Shown here in pieces: positions 50,801 to 58,913 of a stretch of DNA of 64,000 nucleotides. How positions within the stretch are numbered: the first letter of the stretch is position 1; each line of letters opens with the position of its first letter. Source of the stretch: Cytophagales bacterium (GTDB taxonomy: Bacteria > Bacteroidota > Bacteroidia > Cytophagales > Spirosomataceae); assembly GCA_013298125.1 (NCBI GenBank), contig JAAFJP010000013.1, positions 1 to 64,000 on the forward strand. Reading direction: 5' to 3'. The notes under the pieces are model-generated. The model worked only from the letters and a program-made list of their open reading frames with translations, had not been told where the DNA came from and ran no database searches. The position numbers were made by a program, and so were the translations under genes.

Positions 50801-51486
50801 AGCGTCTTAGAAAAATCGTTTCTGTATAATCTATCCGTTCGTTTGGAAGAACCATCCACAATTTTATCGTGGTATTTGTTCGGAAAACGGCTATCATCCA
50901 TCTCATTCACGAGTACGTAAAGGTCTAAATCTCCATCATTATCATAGTCAAAAAATACGGAGTTAGTCGTATGAGTAGTGTCCGCAACGCCATATTCTTG
51001 AGCCATTTCCTTAAAAATAGGCACACCGTCCTTTCCAGCACCTTGATTGACATACAATAGGTTAGCACGCTCAGAAGCCACTTTTTTGACAGTAGCACTC
51101 ACATAAATATCCAATAATTTATCGTTGTTAATGTCCACCAAAGCCACACCCGAACACCATTTCCCTTTAGCTTCTACGTTGGCTTTTTGAGAGACATCTG
51201 TAAATTTGAAATCTCCTTTATTAAGATACAGCTTATTATCTACTTGATTCCCAGTAAAATAAACATCCACTAAATTATCATTATTAAAATCTCCCAAAGC
51301 TACCCCACCCCCATTGTGTACATACTCGAATGTGAGGACGTTCATGGTATCGTGTTCTGTGATTCCGTTTGAAAAAGTAATATTAGTTTCTTCGACGGGG
51401 AGTTTTGTGAAAACCTTATCATTTCCACACGAATATAGAAATAGAGAAGAAATGAATGATAAAAATGGCAAAAATTTAGTAGTCAT
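47872..51486 (-). CDS. FG-GAP/VCBS and ASPIC/UnbV (CRTAC1-like) lipoprotein
   Basis: A 1204-residue outer-membrane or surface lipoprotein (lipobox Cys20, FLYSCGN). It is made of many FG-GAP/VCBS repeats forming beta-propeller blades, with calcium-binding runs such as VDINNDKLLDIYV, DFDNDGFRDI, DLDNDGDLDYVV and DFDNDGDMDYI, and an ASPIC/UnbV-like segment near 520-600 (NGIGAFIEISYDNGQK, VTWQSGKSQI). Two stretches are foreign to the family: NNQFPM...QFPIL at 606-619, coded by exactly six heptamers, and RPLTPRGRISTK...PPLGAGGA at about 808-833, coded by a palindromic element. It is encoded downstream of SusC/SusD, as such proteins often are, and probably binds or holds glycan or peptide at the surface. 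Confidence 0.9.
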   Translation of the reverse strand: MTTKFLPFLSFISSLFLYSCGNDKVFTKLPVEETNITFSNGITEHDTMNVLTFEYVHNGGGVALGDFNNDNLVDVYFTGNQVDNKLYLNKGDFKFTDVSQKANVEAKGKWCSGVALVDINNDKLLDIYVSATVKKVASERANLLYVNQGAGKDGVPIFKEMAQEYGVADTTHTTNSVFFDYDNDGDLDLYVLVNEMDDSRFPNKYHDKIVDGSSKRTDRLYRNDFSKTLNHPVFTDVSKEAGILIEGYGLGVNITDINRDGWKDIYVTNDYLTNDLLYINNKNGTFTDQAADYLKHTSYSAMGNEVEDLNNDGLVDILAVDMMPADNYRKKMMISANNYLTYQNNEQYHYAYQYPRNTLQVNQGVNPVTGKPVFSEVGLLAGIAETDWSWTPMVTDFDNDGFRDIIITNGFPRDITDQDFVAYRAEVSNLMSTIMQLDFIPSVKISNFAFKNKGGLNFENVTKDWGMNQPSFSNGAAYADLDNDGDLDYVVNNINDSASVYRNNSIQLKPEESNYLRVKLNGLQNNINGIGAFIEISYDNGQKQIYENTPYRGYLSTIENIAHFGLGKTNKIDEVKVTWQSGKSQILKDIPVNQVLIIDERLAVSNNQFPMTNNQFPILKDVTDSLSINYIHQETDAIDYNVQKLIPHKFSQSGPSLAVGDVNGDGLEDVFVGGSAYHKGTFLLQNKVGKFVKSDLILNETNDKKLAEDMGVLLFDADLDNDLDLYIVGGSNELPKDSPEYQDRFYENDGKGHFKQKKDALPQFLKSGSCVKATDFDHDGDLDLFVGGRVEVNAYPKPVSSYILRNDSRPLTPRGRISTKLDSKAPPLGAGGAKFTDVTQQFAPNLKNIGLVCDALWTDYDNDGWQDLMLAGEWMPITLLKNSNGKSLKIIDNQELNQQKGIWNSLSAGDFDNDGDMDYIAGNVGENNLHRASDEYPISIYGKDFNTDGIYDAIPTVFYQDASGKRKEVTFNGRDDLSKQMNTTRRKFDNYKKLANATVSDFLSAEELKDAIILKANYLKTSYIENLGGGKFKISALPTQAQTAPINGMLVEDFDIDGNLDVLMVGNDFGNEVSVGRLDAFNGLLLKGDGNGKFKPQTLSESAFCVKGDAKGLVRVTNSFGNPMIMASQNKAELRTYRGLKDLKTKALQTNDAIVFEKLKNGKTRKVEVGYGTSFLSQSSRSILLSPMIKSAEVIDYQGNKRIL
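48988..49065. repeat. In-frame palindromic element, copy B (inside CRTAC1-like gene)
   Basis: Arms AGCCCCTCCCGCCCCCAGAG... (48988-49013) and CTCCCTCTGGGGGTTAGG... (49040-49065) with a 26-base centre; 78 bp in all, a multiple of three. It encodes SRPLTPRGRI...SKAPPLGAGGA and shares the terminal PLGAxGA reading with copy A. Confidence 0.8.
49630..49671. repeat. Heptamer array inside a coding sequence
   Basis: On the minus strand: AATAACC, AATTTCC, AATGACC, AATAACC, AATTTCC, AATTTTA; six units of seven bases, 42 bp, read in frame as 14 residues (NNQFPMTNNQFPIL). Confidence 0.8.
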
Positions 51487-51517
51487 TTGTTAATATTTTA
51501 TGGGCATTTTTTTTTGA

Positions 51518-51578
51518 AGAAAGTTATATAAAAATAATATGATTTTTGGAAACGCTAATTATTTTTATATAACTTTCT
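51518..51578. promoter_or_regulatory. Perfect 21-bp inverted repeat upstream of the CRTAC1-like gene
   Basis: AGAAAGTTATATAAAAATAAT (first 20 bases shown to 51537; arm 51518-51538) is exactly complementary to 51558-51578, with a 19-base spacer, located 32-92 bases upstream of the 51486 start. Either a protein-binding palindrome or an RNA hairpin in the leader between SusD and this gene. Confidence 0.55.
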
Positions 51579-51582
51579 ATAT

Positions 51583-51619
51583 AAAAAAAGGAGACAAACT
51601 TAAAGCTGTCTCCTTTTTT
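51583..51619 (-). terminator. Intrinsic terminator of susC-susD
   Basis: AAAAAAAGGAGACA (51583-51596) pairs with TGTCTCCTTTTTT (51607-51619), 20 bases after the SusD stop. The T-run is present on both strands. It separates susCD from the CRTAC1-like gene transcriptionally. Confidence 0.8.
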
Positions 51620-51638
51620 AAATAAAAATTTACTTGAA

Positions 51639-53384
51639 TTAATAACTTGGATTTTGCTTCAATACTTCTTTTCCTTGAAGGTCAATTTCACCCTGAGGAA
51701 TTGGCATATATTCTCTTCCCGCCACGAATTTAGCTCCACCAAATTTAGTCACTAAGAATTTCGATTCATTAGCCAAATACGCATTGATAGTTGACTCTAC
51801 AATACCCCAGCGGTTTAAGTCAAAGAAACGGTGTCCTTCACCTGAAAGTTCTAATTTTCTCTCGAAACGAACTGCTGTACGGGCAACATTTTTATCTGTC
51901 CAAGCAGCATCATAAGTACTGATATTATATTTAGCCGCAGGGTCAACACCATTTTTAGCTTTCACCCACGAAGCCTTATTTGCAGCTCTTGAACGCACAC
52001 GGTTTACATATTCACGTGCTTTTTCTAAACTTCCTACTTCAACCTCAGCTTCGGCAGCCATTAATAAAACATCTGCAAAACGAATAACTGTGTAATTCAT
52101 AGTAGAATATCCACGAGTCCATGAGCTACCGTCAGTTAAGGTATTCTCTTGTGATTTGTAGTAAACATATTTCTTTGGAGAATATGGTCCTGCATAAGTT
52201 TGGTCACGAATCCAGTTTTTACCAGGATGGTCTCTCCAGTCTAAATACTGAATACCTCTACGACCTACTGAATGGTCTAAGCGTGGGTCAAGATTTCCTG
52301 CATCTGGCGTGAATGGTTCAGAAGAAGCAATTTTGTAGTCATGCTTCACTGCATTTGCATCACTGTTATAAGAACCATCTAACAACGGTAAACCTTTAGC
52401 ATCTGTACGGAATGAATTTACCAATTCAAAACTTGGTTGGAAGAATCCACAACAGTTTCCAGGTCCTTCAGAACCAGTATTATATGGATAGTTCAAGTCA
52501 TCATAACCATTAGCATTGTTAGTACTACCCGTGTTCATAGATGATTGAGTAGCAAAAATTGACTCTTCGTGATTATCATTTTCAGCATTGTAAATCTGGG
52601 CATACTGTGGTACTAAGTTATATTTCTTACCATTTGCCGTTTTACCATTTGCGATGATTAAATCAAACAATGCTTTTGCTTCAGCAAATTTCTTCTGATA
52701 TAATTGTGCTTTTGCTAAGTATGAAGCGGCTGCCCATTTATTGGCTCTACCGGCTGCATTCATAGTTTCTCCCAAATTATCATAAGCAAATTTGAAATCT
52801 GCTTCAATTTTACCCCATAAATCTGGAGTATTCGCTACTTTTTCAATTCCTTTTCCATAATCAATGGTTTCATCAATGTAGGGAGCCGAATTAAAGATTT
52901 TCTTTAATTCAAAATAAAAGTGTCCTCTAATAAAACGAGCTTCACCTACGATTCTTGCTTTATCAGCCGCTGATAGAACTGTTGAAGCATTAGCCAATCT
53001 GATAGTGCTGTTACATCTGCTGATACCTTCGTATTTAGCATTCCAAACGCTATTTATGTCACCATTGGTAGGATCCACCTCGTAGCGTTGGATTGGGTTG
53101 ATGGCGGTGTAGTCACCCGCATCAGTACCCTTGTTGGCATCACCTCCTAAGATACTTCCCAATACCCAGTTATTTGGACCCGCCAAACGTGAGTAATTTT
53201 TACCCAATACCATTGAATAAGCACCGAGTAATGATCCTTCAACTCCAGCTTTGCTGGTTAATTGGGCTTCTCCAAGAGAACCTGTGGGTAGTATCTCTAA
53301 AAAACTATCCTTACAGGAAAATGTAATTGATGCTACTGCCAAGGTAGTTATCAATGTTTTTCTTAAGTTAATTTTGTTTTTCAT
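51639..53384 (-). CDS. SusD/RagB-family nutrient-binding lipoprotein
   Basis: A 581-residue surface lipoprotein that caps the SusC transporter at the outer membrane. Lipobox Cys24 (ITFSCKDSFLE). Typical features: LLGAYSMVLG and NSVWNAKYEGISRCN at the N-terminal TPR-like helices, ARFIRGHFYFELKKIF, YTVIRFADVLLMAAEAEVEVG, and the C-terminal VRFERKLELSGEGHRFFDLNRWG with YMPIPQGEIDL. It is encoded 89 bases after the SusC gene. The ligand (glycan, peptide) cannot be deduced, and no glycoside hydrolase or sulfatase is linked. Confidence 0.95.
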   Translation of the reverse strand: MKNKINLRKTLITTLAVASITFSCKDSFLEILPTGSLGEAQLTSKAGVEGSLLGAYSMVLGKNYSRLAGPNNWVLGSILGGDANKGTDAGDYTAINPIQRYEVDPTNGDINSVWNAKYEGISRCNSTIRLANASTVLSAADKARIVGEARFIRGHFYFELKKIFNSAPYIDETIDYGKGIEKVANTPDLWGKIEADFKFAYDNLGETMNAAGRANKWAAASYLAKAQLYQKKFAEAKALFDLIIANGKTANGKKYNLVPQYAQIYNAENDNHEESIFATQSSMNTGSTNNANGYDDLNYPYNTGSEGPGNCCGFFQPSFELVNSFRTDAKGLPLLDGSYNSDANAVKHDYKIASSEPFTPDAGNLDPRLDHSVGRRGIQYLDWRDHPGKNWIRDQTYAGPYSPKKYVYYKSQENTLTDGSSWTRGYSTMNYTVIRFADVLLMAAEAEVEVGSLEKAREYVNRVRSRAANKASWVKAKNGVDPAAKYNISTYDAAWTDKNVARTAVRFERKLELSGEGHRFFDLNRWGIVESTINAYLANESKFLVTKFGGAKFVAGREYMPIPQGEIDLQGKEVLKQNPSY

Positions 53385-53473
53385 TTGAAATATTTTGTTA
53401 ATGTTTTTAGAATGAATATGATAATTATACTTTTATCATACTCGAAACAATACATTTTGTGAATTAAAATTGT

Positions 53474-56400
53474 TTAAAAACTTAGATTTAAACCAAAATT
53501 GAAACTTCTTGTCACTGGGTAGTTACCTACATCAATTCCAAAGTTTGTATCTGCGGCACCACCTACACCTGGGTCAAGACCTGAATATGACGTAATGGTA
53601 AAGATATTATTTGCTGAACCACTAATACGAGCCTTCTTAATACCAATTTTAGAAGTCAAGCTTGATGGTAAAGTGTAACCCACTGTGAAGTTAGCCATTC
53701 TCAAATATGAACCATCTTCAACATACCAAGAGTTTTCTGCACCACTTGTACTAATGTTTGAAGCACTTTCCCAAATTGGAGCTTTTGCACTGTTACCCAA
53801 AGCAGGAGTCCATGAGTCTTTGGCTCTAACTCCCTTTCCAGAACCTTCAAATGTACCATGGAAATCTGTAAACCATTTAGACATATTGAAAATTTTGTTG
53901 CCTAAAGAAGTGTAAAGAAAAGTTGTCAAATCCCAGTTTTTGTATTTCAAATCTAAGGTAATACCACCTGTGTAAGTTGGTACTGGACTTCCTATGAAAG
54001 TTCTATCGTCTGGTGTGATTTTTCCATCACCGTTCACATCAGCGTATTTAAAACGTCCTATGCCTGCACCAGCTTGAGCAGGAGAATTTTTAACGTCTTC
54101 TGCCGAACTAAAATATCCAATTTGTTGATAACCGAAGAATGAAGAAATGCTTTGACCCACTGCGTTTCTGATTGGGCTAATGCCACGGTAACCATTACCT
54201 CCAAAGAATGAAATATTAGGAGCTAAGTACGTAATTTTATTACTTAGGAATGAACTGTTCCAAGTAACATCAAACTTAACATCTCTACCAATTTTTCCAT
54301 GACCAATAATTTGCAAGTCAAGACCTTCGTTACGCATACTGGCAATGTTTACTGCTGGGGCAGAAGCCTGTGTACCTACTACCCCTGGGAGTGGTACAGT
54401 AAACAACAAATCTTTTGTGTCTTTTCTCCAAAAGTCTAATGCTATTTCGAATTTATTGCTTAGCAACGAAACATCAATACCTATATTAGTAGATGTACTG
54501 GTTTCCCATTTAGCATCAGGATTACCGATTCGTGTTCTAAAATATCCTTCATCAGCACCACTATTAGTTCCTGAAATTGGATAGAAAGAGCTTGATCTGT
54601 TTGAACCAAATAATGAATATTGGTTATTAGGATTTACGTTATTTGAGTTACCCATTTCGCCATATCCTAATCTTAGTTTTAAATCAGAAATGGCTGGAAT
54701 TTCTTTCATGAAATCCTCACTACTTACACGCCAAGCGGCTGAAAATGCGGGGAATACCCCATAGCGAGAGTTAGCACCAAATCTTGAAGAACCATCACGA
54801 CGAACCAAAGCTGTCAAATAATATTTTTCTTTCCAGTTATATTTAACTTCCGAGAACAACGAGTAAAAATTAACGCCACTAAATAAGTTAGAATTAACCT
54901 GTGGATTATTAACTAAACTTAAATTTACGTAGTCTAAATCCGTCGAGAATGGATTAATACCTGAACCGCCAATGTTTCTACCAAAACCAGTATTCAAAGA
55001 CTCAATACCTGCTAAAACTCCTATTGAGTGACTACCCAATTTTAATTTATAAGCCGCAGTATTTGTGAAAGTCCAACCAAAGAAATATCCACTACCTTCA
55101 CTAAAAGAATCACTTGCTTCTGGTTCAGAATCTCCCAAATATCTGTAATTATAATCTTTGAAATAATAATTAGCGTAATTACCGCCAATACTTGAACGCA
55201 ACGTAAGATTTTGAATTGGGTCATATTCTATGTACAAATTACCTAATCCTTGTAAACTGAAACTTCCATCATTAGAGTTATTTCTTTGTAATCTTCTTAC
55301 TGGATTTCGAGGATTGTTGAATCCCGCTGCTTTTGTACTGGCATAATTTCCTAATTCGTCAAAAACAGGGATAACCGTTGGCATACGATAGGCAGCTAAA
55401 ACTTCTGATTCTGAATCGGCAATCCCTAAGCCATTGTTACCACCCGCTTGTCCTAACGCCGAACGATAAGTAAACTGGATGTTTTCTCCAATTCTTACTT
55501 TTTTCCCTAAGTCAAATTCTGAATTTGCTCTGAATGAGTATCTTTTGAAATTGTTTGCAATTAAGATACCTGCTTGTTCTTGGGCTGTAAGTCCGAAGTA
55601 ATAACGGCTATTTTCTGAACCACCACTAAATCCAAGACTATGACGCATAATTGATGCCGTTCTTGTGATTTCGTCATACCAGTTTGTCCCTGCCAAGTTT
55701 GGTTTAATCAAGAATACGCCAAAAGGGTCTGCTGCTGCTGCTGCTTGAATAGCTGCTAAATCAACTGAACCTCTCACACCATTCTGTCCGTTGGCGTGTA
55801 AATAATCGGGCAAAGTTGCCTGAGCACTTGTTCCGTATTGTGGGTGAGTGTAAGCTACTGGAGTCCCATTTGCTGCGGCATTATTACGATACGCAATGTG
55901 TGTCCAATCAGCTTGTTCTTGTGGAGATAGCATTTTTGGAGCACCCGCTACGTTAGGGTCAGTTACTCCGTACAGCCCATCATACGTAACTTCCATCTGA
56001 CGGGCTTTCTTCGTGCCTTTTTTAGTGGTAAAAACAATTACACCATTGGCAGCACGAGCACCATAAATTGAAGCTGCTGCTGCATCCTTCAATACGGTGG
56101 TTGTTTCAATATCATTGGGAGCTAAGAATTCAGTATTTCCCACTGGTAATCCGTCCACAATGTATAAAGGTTCATTACCACCCAAAGCACCAAAACCACG
56201 TACACGAATGATTGACGAAGTGCCAGGCTGTCCGTTTGTAATAAGAGTTACACCCGCAACACGACCTTGTAATTGTTGTTCAACGTTTCCAGAGGGAATT
56301 ACTTGCAAATCTTTTGCTTTAACAGTTGCAACCGCTGCCGTAGATTCTTTTTTGTTACTGCTCGAATATCCAGTGACCACTACTTCATCTAAAGCTGAAA

Positions 56401-56713
56401 CATCCTCGGTCATCGTAACATTAACTGATGTTTGAGTTCCAACTTTGACTTCCGTACTTTTGAAACCTATTCCTGAAAAAGCTAAAACATCTTTTCCTGA
56501 CTTTAAATTAATTGCAAATGCCCCGCTTGCATCGGTTGAAGTACCTGTTTGTGTTCCTTTTAAAAGAACTGATACCCCAGGAATTCCCTGACCATCGCTT
56601 CCAGTGACTTTTCCCGTCACTCGTCTGTCTTGTGCTAATGTTAAGAACGCACTCAGTAAGAATACGCTTAACAAAAGTAAACTCTTCATAGGAGAGTAAA
56701 ATTTTGTGTTCAT
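53474..56713 (-). CDS. SusC/RagA-family TonB-linked outer membrane protein
   Basis: A 1079-residue TonB-dependent transporter. Signal peptide (KSLLLLSVFLLSAFLTLAQ), carboxypeptidase-like regulatory domain (RRVTGKVTGSDGQGIPGVSV), TonB-box/plug with the SusC signature DEVVVTGYSS, VIRVRGFGALGGNEPLYIVD and ATSIYGARAANGVI-like DAAAASIYGARAANGVIVF, then the 22-strand barrel ending in VTRSFNFGLNLSF. It works with the SusD-like lipoprotein encoded next. Start may also be at 56689 (MKSLLLL). No ECF sigma/anti-sigma pair is linked, so regulation is unclear. Confidence 0.95.
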   Translation of the reverse strand: MNTKFYSPMKSLLLLSVFLLSAFLTLAQDRRVTGKVTGSDGQGIPGVSVLLKGTQTGTSTDASGAFAINLKSGKDVLAFSGIGFKSTEVKVGTQTSVNVTMTEDVSALDEVVVTGYSSSNKKESTAAVATVKAKDLQVIPSGNVEQQLQGRVAGVTLITNGQPGTSSIIRVRGFGALGGNEPLYIVDGLPVGNTEFLAPNDIETTTVLKDAAAASIYGARAANGVIVFTTKKGTKKARQMEVTYDGLYGVTDPNVAGAPKMLSPQEQADWTHIAYRNNAAANGTPVAYTHPQYGTSAQATLPDYLHANGQNGVRGSVDLAAIQAAAAADPFGVFLIKPNLAGTNWYDEITRTASIMRHSLGFSGGSENSRYYFGLTAQEQAGILIANNFKRYSFRANSEFDLGKKVRIGENIQFTYRSALGQAGGNNGLGIADSESEVLAAYRMPTVIPVFDELGNYASTKAAGFNNPRNPVRRLQRNNSNDGSFSLQGLGNLYIEYDPIQNLTLRSSIGGNYANYYFKDYNYRYLGDSEPEASDSFSEGSGYFFGWTFTNTAAYKLKLGSHSIGVLAGIESLNTGFGRNIGGSGINPFSTDLDYVNLSLVNNPQVNSNLFSGVNFYSLFSEVKYNWKEKYYLTALVRRDGSSRFGANSRYGVFPAFSAAWRVSSEDFMKEIPAISDLKLRLGYGEMGNSNNVNPNNQYSLFGSNRSSSFYPISGTNSGADEGYFRTRIGNPDAKWETSTSTNIGIDVSLLSNKFEIALDFWRKDTKDLLFTVPLPGVVGTQASAPAVNIASMRNEGLDLQIIGHGKIGRDVKFDVTWNSSFLSNKITYLAPNISFFGGNGYRGISPIRNAVGQSISSFFGYQQIGYFSSAEDVKNSPAQAGAGIGRFKYADVNGDGKITPDDRTFIGSPVPTYTGGITLDLKYKNWDLTTFLYTSLGNKIFNMSKWFTDFHGTFEGSGKGVRAKDSWTPALGNSAKAPIWESASNISTSGAENSWYVEDGSYLRMANFTVGYTLPSSLTSKIGIKKARISGSANNIFTITSYSGLDPGVGGAADTNFGIDVGNYPVTRSFNFGLNLSF

Positions 56714-57027
56714 AATAAAAAATTTGGGTTTTGATTGAAAAAATTAATTCCTTGGTTGAAAATCCTTATAAAGATACTTGAATTTTCAAGGATGGGCAAA
56801 AAAAATACTTAAAATTTTGCTATTTTTTACTTATAAAGTCCTGTATTACTAAGAACTACTCATTGTAATCGAATGTATCTGTATGATTATCAGTTCTATA
56901 CAGTTCTATCTGCCTTTTTTCGGCGATTAAAAATAATCATTCGTTTAGTATTTAAAATTTAATATAAAATATCACTTTTTAATTATTGGCGTAAATTTGT
57001 GTGTTTCTAAATGATATTTTTAAATAT
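56714..57027. other. 314-bp divergent intergenic region (susC/uvrC)
   Basis: No gene. AT-rich; TAAATTTG at 56992-56999 is a likely -7 box for uvrC and supports the uvrC start at 57028 rather than the GTG at 57001. Nothing else was recognised. Confidence 0.5.
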
Positions 57028-58839
57028 ATGTCCGAGTTTGACCATAAATCTGCCTTAGCCAAAGTTCCTGAAGAACCTGGGGTGTATCGTTACTTCGATG
57101 AAGAGGGAACAATTATCTACGTCGGGAAGGCTAAAAATCTGAAAAATAGAGTCAGTAGTTACTTCGCTAAGTCAAATCAACATGACCGAAAGACGAAACG
57201 ATTAGTGTCTCAAATTCGGAATCTTGAATTTACGATTGTCCATACTGAATTTGATGCGTTGTTGTTGGAGAATACTTTAATCAAAAAGCATCAACCTAAA
57301 TTCAATATCCTCTTGCGTGATGATAAGATGTACCCTTTCATTTGCGTAACCAACGAGCCTTTTCCAAAAATCATAACCATTCGTAGAGTTGATAAAAAAT
57401 TAGGAACTTTCTTTGGACCTTTTGCCAATCAAAAAGCGATGTATTCTATTTTGGATATGTTCAAGCAACTTTATAAATTCAGAACTTGTAATTTGAATCT
57501 TTCCGAAAAAAATATCAAAGAACGAAAATTTAAAGTCTGTCTCGAATACCACATCGGGAATTGCAAAGGTCCTTGCGAGGGACTGCAACCTGAGAATGAA
57601 TATTTAGAAGAGATAGAATTGGTAAAAAATACTCTGAAAGGAAACTTAGGATTACCTCGACAGTACTTTGAATCAAAAATGTTGGAAGCTGCCGCAAAAC
57701 TCAATTTTGAAGAAGCTCAGGAATTTAAGGAGAAGTTGGCGTATTTGGTTAATTTCCAAAGTAAATCCACGGTTGTCAATCCTAATATTAAAGATGTTGA
57801 TGTGTTTTCAGTGGTTTCTGACGAAGAATCTTTCTATTTTAATTTTATGAAGATTTTGAACGGATTTATTACACAATCACAATCTTTGGAAGTAAAAAAG
57901 AAATTGGATGAAACCGAAGAAGATGTACTGACGATGATGGTTTGGGAAATGCGGGATAAATACGAAAGTGAAGCGAAGGAAGTCATCACAAACATTCCTC
58001 TATCCATTGAACTGAAAGGTGTTGAAAATACTATTCCTCAGATTGGTGACAAACGGAAACTCTTGGATATGTCTCTGAAAAACGTTTTGTATTTCCGTAA
58101 AGAAAAAGCTGATAGACAAGCATCCGAAGAAAGTGCGGGTGATTCTAAAATGCGAATTCTTTTGACGTTGAAGAATGATTTACGAATAAAAACCGTTCCT
58201 AAACACATTGAATGTTTTGATAACTCCAATATTCAAGGGACAAATCCTGTGTCAGCGATGGTTTGTTTTAAGAATGGAGTACCTTCTAAAAAAGATTACA
58301 GACACTTTACGCCCAAAACCGTTGTAGGTCCAGATGACTTTGCGACTATGCGTGAGGTCATTACTCGTAGATACACAAGACTTTTAGAAGAGGAGGCTGC
58401 CTTGCCAGATTTAATCATTGTCGATGGTGGCAAAGGACAACTAAGTGCCGCCTGTGAAGCTCTAAAAAGTTTAGGATTATACGGAAAATTGCCCATCATT
58501 GGCATTGCCAAACGTTTGGAAGAAATCTATTTTCCAGAAGACAGTATTCCTTTATATATAGATAAAAAATCCGAATCACTCAAACTCATTCAAAGACTAC
58601 GTGACGAAGCCCACCGTTTTGGTATTACCAAACACCGTGATAAACGTTCTAAAAATTTCATCATCAGCCAATTAGAGAGTATTGAGGGTATCGGGAAAAG
58701 TACAGCGGAGAAGATGTTAAAGCATTTTGGAACAGTTAGCAATATTTATAAAGCAACCCCCGAAGAATTAGAACAACTGATGGGTAAAGCGAGAGCTTTG
58801 AAGATTAGACAACAATTGGAGATTGTGGGAGGGCAATAA
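57028..58839 (+). CDS. uvrC: Excinuclease ABC subunit C
   Basis: Makes both incisions in nucleotide excision repair. From ATG 57028 the product is 603 residues. It carries the GIY-YIG nuclease (PGVYRYFDEEGTIIYVGKAKNLKNR split over about 15-40), a UVR domain (about 200-240, LNFEEAQEFKEKLAYL), the RNase H-like endonuclease part (IECFDNSNIQGTNPVSAMVCF; LIIVDGGKGQLSAA) and C-terminal helix-hairpin-helix motifs (SIEGIGKSTAEKMLKHFG). The upstream GTG at 57001 lies within the promoter zone. A terminator hairpin overlaps the stop codon. Confidence 0.97.
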   Translation: MSEFDHKSALAKVPEEPGVYRYFDEEGTIIYVGKAKNLKNRVSSYFAKSNQHDRKTKRLVSQIRNLEFTIVHTEFDALLLENTLIKKHQPKFNILLRDDKMYPFICVTNEPFPKIITIRRVDKKLGTFFGPFANQKAMYSILDMFKQLYKFRTCNLNLSEKNIKERKFKVCLEYHIGNCKGPCEGLQPENEYLEEIELVKNTLKGNLGLPRQYFESKMLEAAAKLNFEEAQEFKEKLAYLVNFQSKSTVVNPNIKDVDVFSVVSDEESFYFNFMKILNGFITQSQSLEVKKKLDETEEDVLTMMVWEMRDKYESEAKEVITNIPLSIELKGVENTIPQIGDKRKLLDMSLKNVLYFRKEKADRQASEESAGDSKMRILLTLKNDLRIKTVPKHIECFDNSNIQGTNPVSAMVCFKNGVPSKKDYRHFTPKTVVGPDDFATMREVITRRYTRLLEEEAALPDLIIVDGGKGQLSAACEALKSLGLYGKLPIIGIAKRLEEIYFPEDSIPLYIDKKSESLKLIQRLRDEAHRFGITKHRDKRSKNFIISQLESIEGIGKSTAEKMLKHFGTVSNIYKATPEELEQLMGKARALKIRQQLEIVGGQ

Positions 58840-58880
58840 AAAAAGGGAGAATATCAAATCTGATATTTTCCCTTTTTTTA
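58838..58880 (+). terminator. Intrinsic terminator of uvrC (bidirectional)
   Basis: A 19-bp stem with one wobble (A-run, GGGAGAATATCA at 58838-58856, pairing with 58861-58879), AATC loop and a T-run; it also serves the convergent gldN side. Confidence 0.85.
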
Positions 58881-58910
58881 TCCGAAATCCGAAGTCGAAA
58901 ATCCGAAATC
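58880..58910. repeat. Heptamer array between uvrC and gldN
   Basis: ATCCGAA twice, GTCGAAA, ATCCGAA, ATC; four units plus a partial one, immediately before the gldN stop codon region. Confidence 0.7.
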
Positions 58911-58913
58911 AAT

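Noticed and set aside
47872-56713. Complete polysaccharide utilisation locus
   Set aside because: SusC/SusD are present but no glycoside hydrolase, lyase, sulfatase or sensor/regulator lies beside them within the window.
57001-57027. Upstream GTG start for uvrC
   Set aside because: It abuts the TAAATTTG promoter box and adds residues before the conserved UvrC start.
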